Shown here in pieces: positions 61,401 to 64,000 of a DNA stretch of 64,000 bases; position 1 is the stretch's first letter; every line of letters begins with the position of its first letter. This DNA is from Leptospira ryugenii (lineage in GTDB: Bacteria > Spirochaetota > Leptospiria > Leptospirales > Leptospiraceae). The notes under the pieces are model-generated. The model worked only from the letters and a program-made list of their open reading frames with translations. It was not told the origin of the DNA and did not search any database. Made by a program: the position numbers and the translations under genes. The DNA lies in NCBI RefSeq assembly GCF_003114855.1, contig NZ_BFBB01000005.1, forward strand, positions 196,493-260,492, read 5' to 3'.

Positions 61401-64000
61401 AACCTGATTTACCAAAATAACTCAGAACTCCATTGGCAAGACCAGCTAACATACCCTCTGGTCCATTGCGGCTTCCATCAATGACTTGCACTGTGGTTTG
61501 GATCGCAGCTGTTCCCACTTGAGGTGCTGACGCAGCTGCCACATTCAAGAAAGACCCAACATTACTTGCAATACTGCCGAGTGTCGGTGCTAAAGAGCTA
61601 ATTGCCCCACCTACCGCATTGATACCTGCAGATACAACATTGCCGACCGCATTGATTCCAGATTGGATAGCTGAACCTAAGGGCCCTAGCGCTGATAGGG
61701 CACCAAAAGAAACTGCCGTTGTAATTACTGTAATCGCTGTTGACCTTGCCGCTTCTTTTTGCGCCTTTTTGTCTGCCCTACTCTGCTCACGTTTGCTGAC
61801 ATTGGCGCGAAAAGCGGAATTTAGGATGGCTCTTTCATTTTCACTCATGCCAACTGATAATTGTTTAACGGCTTCTCTTTGGAAGAGTTCCTTCGTAAAT
61901 CCATTTTTGTCTTTGAGTGTGGGTGTGGATGACGTATAACTTAAGGCAGATGACTTCATACCGAACATCTGGTTCATCATGGCTTCGGATTGAATCTCTG
62001 CAGTGGAAGAATCAAGACTCCCCGCATTCGCAATCCGATTCCCTTGGCTAAAGACCTGCTGGAGGTCTCTTTCCTTCATACCCAATCCAGCAGCCGCAGT
62101 TTTGATAATTCCACCTGCAACACCGACAATCTGTGATGCTACATTTCCTAAAGGATTAGAGGCGACAGCACGTCTTGCTTTTTTTGCTGCCTGAGAACCA
62201 ACGTAATCTCCTATGATATTGGATGCCACTTCCTGTGGGAGTCCCGCGCTTGTCGCGAGTGCTGTCGTTGCATACTTTTGGATGAGGCCTTTTTCATTGG
62301 CGCGTATGGCACTGATCGCGTCTTTTCCTCCAGTCATTTTTGGAAGTTGTTTGTCCAGATAATCAGAAGTAGATTGCATCACCTTACCTGTTACAGTTAA
62401 CATCGGATTGATCGTTGCTGCAACCCCAGGTCCAACGGCATTAAATACTGAATCCGTCGCTTTAGCCATCGTCTTGACTATGGTGGTTCCTGCCGAGACC
62501 ATAAGGCCTGTCATCGTTCCCGTCAAACCTCCCGAAACGTTGTTGGCAAAACTATTAACCTTTGCAAAAGAGTTTTCGATCGCACGCAAAGGATTGTTTG
62601 TGGAAAACGAATTAGCTCTATCTTTGATTTTCTTTTCCTGCACCTTCCCACGCAAAAAACTCACAGCATCCGCGAGCATAGAGATCTGGTCTTCGTCGGC
62701 ACCTGAGGCTCGTGCCCAGGCTTCGGCAAGGCTTGCATTGATTTTATCTTCTACTTTACTTTTGATGGCTCCTTTGACACCAGCCATCCCACCCGAGATG
62801 TAGGCTATGATCAGGTCTTTGATGAGGGAATCTTGGGCTTCTTGGTCTTGTTTTGCTTTGCGGAACTTGGCATCATTTTCTGATTCTACTTTTAAGATAG
62901 AGGCAACAGAGCTTTGGATGGTTTTAGAATCAGCTGTAAGCTTACGGCTGTAAAATGTTTGGTTGACAGCCATGTTTTGTGCTTCCACATCTTTCCAATC
63001 ATCATTCCCCCAGATGTCAAAGAGGTCTTTGCCTTTCGGAGCCATAACTGGATCTACACTCGATAGATACATACTTCTGCGTTCTGCTTGCGTCCCGCTG
63101 ATGTATTCTCCTTTGGCATTGCGGCCACCAATTTTGCCATTGCTGATGATTTTGGTGAAGGTCGCGACTCGTGTGCTCTCGTTAAAATCCACATCGAAGT
63201 CCTTTCTTAGTAACTTCAAGGCAACACACTCTGGGTCATTAGGATTGATATAACAGATTCCATGCCTAGCGTCTGGTTGTTTTGGATCTTGGATCGGAGA
63301 GAGACCAAGGAGCTTACTCTCATTTTCGGTAAGAGAACGAACGATCATCCCATCTTCAAAGCGGAGGCTTCCATCTATCTTTATCAGTCTATCGAGAGTT
63401 TGGCCATGAACTTTGTTAAAACAATCTTGGTAGGACTTCTTGGTATCTGCCATACAGGAGTCGATGAGAGGTTTGGACTTCTTTGTGTCTGTGAGAATGG
63501 TAAGGATGTCTTTGAATCTAGCATCCCCTTCAAGATTACCATTGTCATCAAAACGAGCTACGGACCTTGCCCCCCAATCAATGTTATATGCATTTTGGTT
63601 GATCATCCTCCTTTGTTCAAAGAGTGCGGACCGGTCATTGTTCTCATTCATGGAAAGGAGTTGGCTGTACTGGTAAATCCCATTGCTTGTCTTTTGGAAG
63701 GTGCTTGCCACATCCACTTCTGTTACAGAGGTTTCCACTTTGAGCTGAGAGTTTGCTTGGAAGAGAGAATAGGTTTGTCTTGCAACTGGAACCTTTGGAA
63801 CCGAAGACAAACCAATGTTTGGGGATAACGATTGCCCCAAGTCCAATCGAACCGTATAGCCCAAATCCATAGCATCGGGTGCTAAGCCTTTTTTGCCAGG
63901 ATTCGTTGTGCTTATCTCTGCGATTTGGTTGAGTGGGTTTTGGGCCGTCTGGGTCACAGTGAACTCTCGCTCTGTGAGGCTTGCGATGGTTTGGCTATAA
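58468..64000 (-). CDS. giant protein with C-terminal C39-like cysteine peptidase domain, 5' end outside the window
   Basis: At least 1843 residues. A GTG at 63957 is possible, but the frame is open to the window edge (upstream residues read YSQTIASLTEREFT), so the true start is probably beyond 64000. Order seen, numbered from 63957: polar N-terminal region with MYLSSVDPVMAPKGKDLFDI; Ala/Gly/Ser-rich region with hydrophobic stretches (about 480-860); Gly-rich beta repeats (SGSIGYTDPNTGLGLTSTI, about 870-1010); charged coiled coil (about 1200-1560); and a peptidase-like end with C1664 (GGNTCQSYTLLGQ), H1783 (GHRVNIVGFDDE) and D1801 (IVNDSN). It resembles the Leptospira family I know as TIGR04388, in which such large size and variable C-termini occur. 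Confidence 0.72.
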   Translation of the reverse strand, partial: YSQTIASLTEREFTVTQTAQNPLNQIAEISTTNPGKKGLAPDAMDLGYTVRLDLGQSLSPNIGLSSVPKVPVARQTYSLFQANSQLKVETSVTEVDVASTFQKTSNGIYQYSQLLSMNENNDRSALFEQRRMINQNAYNIDWGARSVARFDDNGNLEGDARFKDILTILTDTKKSKPLIDSCMADTKKSYQDCFNKVHGQTLDRLIKIDGSLRFEDGMIVRSLTENESKLLGLSPIQDPKQPDARHGICYINPNDPECVALKLLRKDFDVDFNESTRVATFTKIISNGKIGGRNAKGEYISGTQAERRSMYLSSVDPVMAPKGKDLFDIWGNDDWKDVEAQNMAVNQTFYSRKLTADSKTIQSSVASILKVESENDAKFRKAKQDQEAQDSLIKDLIIAYISGGMAGVKGAIKSKVEDKINASLAEAWARASGADEDQISMLADAVSFLRGKVQEKKIKDRANSFSTNNPLRAIENSFAKVNSFANNVSGGLTGTMTGLMVSAGTTIVKTMAKATDSVFNAVGPGVAATINPMLTVTGKVMQSTSDYLDKQLPKMTGGKDAISAIRANEKGLIQKYATTALATSAGLPQEVASNIIGDYVGSQAAKKARRAVASNPLGNVASQIVGVAGGIIKTAAAGLGMKERDLQQVFSQGNRIANAGSLDSSTAEIQSEAMMNQMFGMKSSALSYTSSTPTLKDKNGFTKELFQREAVKQLSVGMSENERAILNSAFRANVSKREQSRADKKAQKEAARSTAITVITTAVSFGALSALGPLGSAIQSGINAVGNVVSAGINAVGGAISSLAPTLGSIASNVGSFLNVAAASAPQVGTAAIQTTVQVIDGSRNGPEGMLAGLANGVLSYFGKSGSFDLGDVTSSLGPKLGKFLSHSAVGVGVTYDKQNKWGAMIGLGSGSVNANISFSEKGNTTISGSAAPIPGMEKLQFTASTTTNGSTSIGVNVNAGKGPREGWNVGANYDINGGGLSGSIGYTDPNTGLGLTSTIDQYGLSTSAQLNGINLATNGPNGFVMEEINWAEQNINLAQDRTNRLQERANLIADGVPPAVAERIMNAQLNNETLSESDQALVNRAQERQILRDAGKSDEDINKMSPGERGDRVADLSKPRPYDPETIAVSAAASIGTFFAGAFAFAGGGNANNGGNQTPTNNPAVAERPVRMRKEEEGDSEVEVDRDGIRLDNNERPVSLVDATDRNPFSQFFVPDGYQNGFYDPRLDPDYRRPGQSDESEETINHVIDRNTRGIYKLSEEQLETYREKEKNLDKKLKASEPPIKSKTENLLASEENELTNLRKKRTELTEAFKQKMRNDIRNSSSDSPYKESADLAKVRKVYEAELAKLDKGIKSLNAKADIPFKTPVKPSDIVAEATSRTNYEKIMGLSKDEAIQRNRELTEERALKGKVDKDLQDQRSTIDGLNKAVKLLEEKQSSSKLSEAEKTRLGSEKKNLQETVERERQVYADKLAKQESVYKEAFEKKTRESKEIINKIYDDQIKIKETELESKKDSKEKTDIDRVKKLKAEIAQLETNKNTAIDSIDNKYKSSKVIVMDQPQDAIPDRYAKFHDPKALIDRHTKANLEFINEKLYSEDKPDFTMKDLPGNPPRKQLIIKDSNGLESGVIILGTESVNQHNDYGEKVVVISDRLEDIPAGHWDSDLGKYVYIQAGGNTCQSYTLLGQMVQEGVKFRDNSDMGRKLIHELTRLQYQMGETGNMSKDTINAYNRILDQFGLKARNIMDDKAIKTIEDKHNAIKEQLKKGKIVNSGMYLDAPPAEPKYNEKGEIKEPSQGHRVNIVGFDDERGEWIVNDSNRKDQLIRYPYGNYELGNRWSTVLEKK

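Noticed and set aside
62408..62803. Long plus-strand frames opposite the giant gene (also 61619-61939 and 63262-63828)
   Set aside because: They mirror the Ala/Gly-rich coding strand and have no ribosome binding sites or recognisable motifs.
1..64000. CRISPR array, tRNA, rRNA or prophage
   Set aside because: No regularly spaced repeats, cloverleaf patterns, rRNA stretches or phage structural or integrase genes were recognised.

Overview
The window looks like a chromosomal segment of a spirochaete of the genus Leptospira, possibly a free-living species. Pointers are the moxR-DUF58-batA-batB-batC cluster, flagellar rod and MS-ring genes in a spirochaete-like setting, many sensor kinases and membrane-anchored regulators, and a very large repeat- and coiled-coil-bearing protein of a kind I associate with Leptospira. 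The assignment rests on gene content read by eye, not on a database search. Coding density is high on both strands. No rRNA, tRNA, CRISPR array, transposase or prophage gene was seen.

Layout. 1-2215 (-): an Mla-type lipid transporter (permease with a fused STAS domain, ATPase, and an MCE protein cut by the window edge). 2302-5117: a membrane-anchored AraC-type regulator, a di-iron fatty-acid/sterol hydroxylase with two operator-like palindromes before it, and a membrane protein. 5222-18940: flagellar genes flgB, flgC, fliE and fliF, broken up by unrelated genes. The main interruption (8.2-17.1 kb) is a metabolic island with an FGGY sugar kinase, MFS transporter, metallo-hydrolase, TetR regulator, class III aminotransferase and two class II aldolase-like proteins. 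18937-29763: an adenylate cyclase with a large membrane domain, an alpha/beta hydrolase, a dapA-dapB-cdaA-cdaR operon (DAP synthesis linked to c-di-AMP synthesis), a polyprenyl-phosphate sugar transferase next to a DUF368 protein, and an NhaD-type antiporter. 29967-33960: a YdcF-like protein and the cytochrome c maturation genes ccmE, ccmF and ccmH, of which ccmE and ccmH have non-standard cysteine motifs. 33957-38391 (-): penicillin-acylase family enzyme, an anchored hypothetical protein and a lytic transglycosylase. 38492-55520: sensor kinases, the bat cluster, a secreted serine-hydrolase-like protein, a FecR-domain lipoprotein, a kinase/receiver pair and a 1326-residue hybrid kinase. 55616-56348 (-): a zinc-type ArsR repressor, its palindromic operator and a protein that is one quarter histidine.

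The most unusual region is 56415-64000 (-). A giant protein of at least 1843 residues, open at the window edge, ends in a papain/C39-like cysteine peptidase domain and is followed with no gap by a small exported protein. Then come a roughly 100 bp repeat, a short platform-less protein that looks like a second peptidase-type C-terminal module, a lipoprotein overlapping its 3' end, and a second copy of the repeat. This has the form of a polymorphic toxin: a large carrier with a C-terminal toxin and immunity gene, plus an orphan toxin/immunity cassette bounded by repeats that could allow exchange. The toxin/immunity reading is inference; the gene order, repeats, signal peptides and catalytic-like residues are visible in the sequence.
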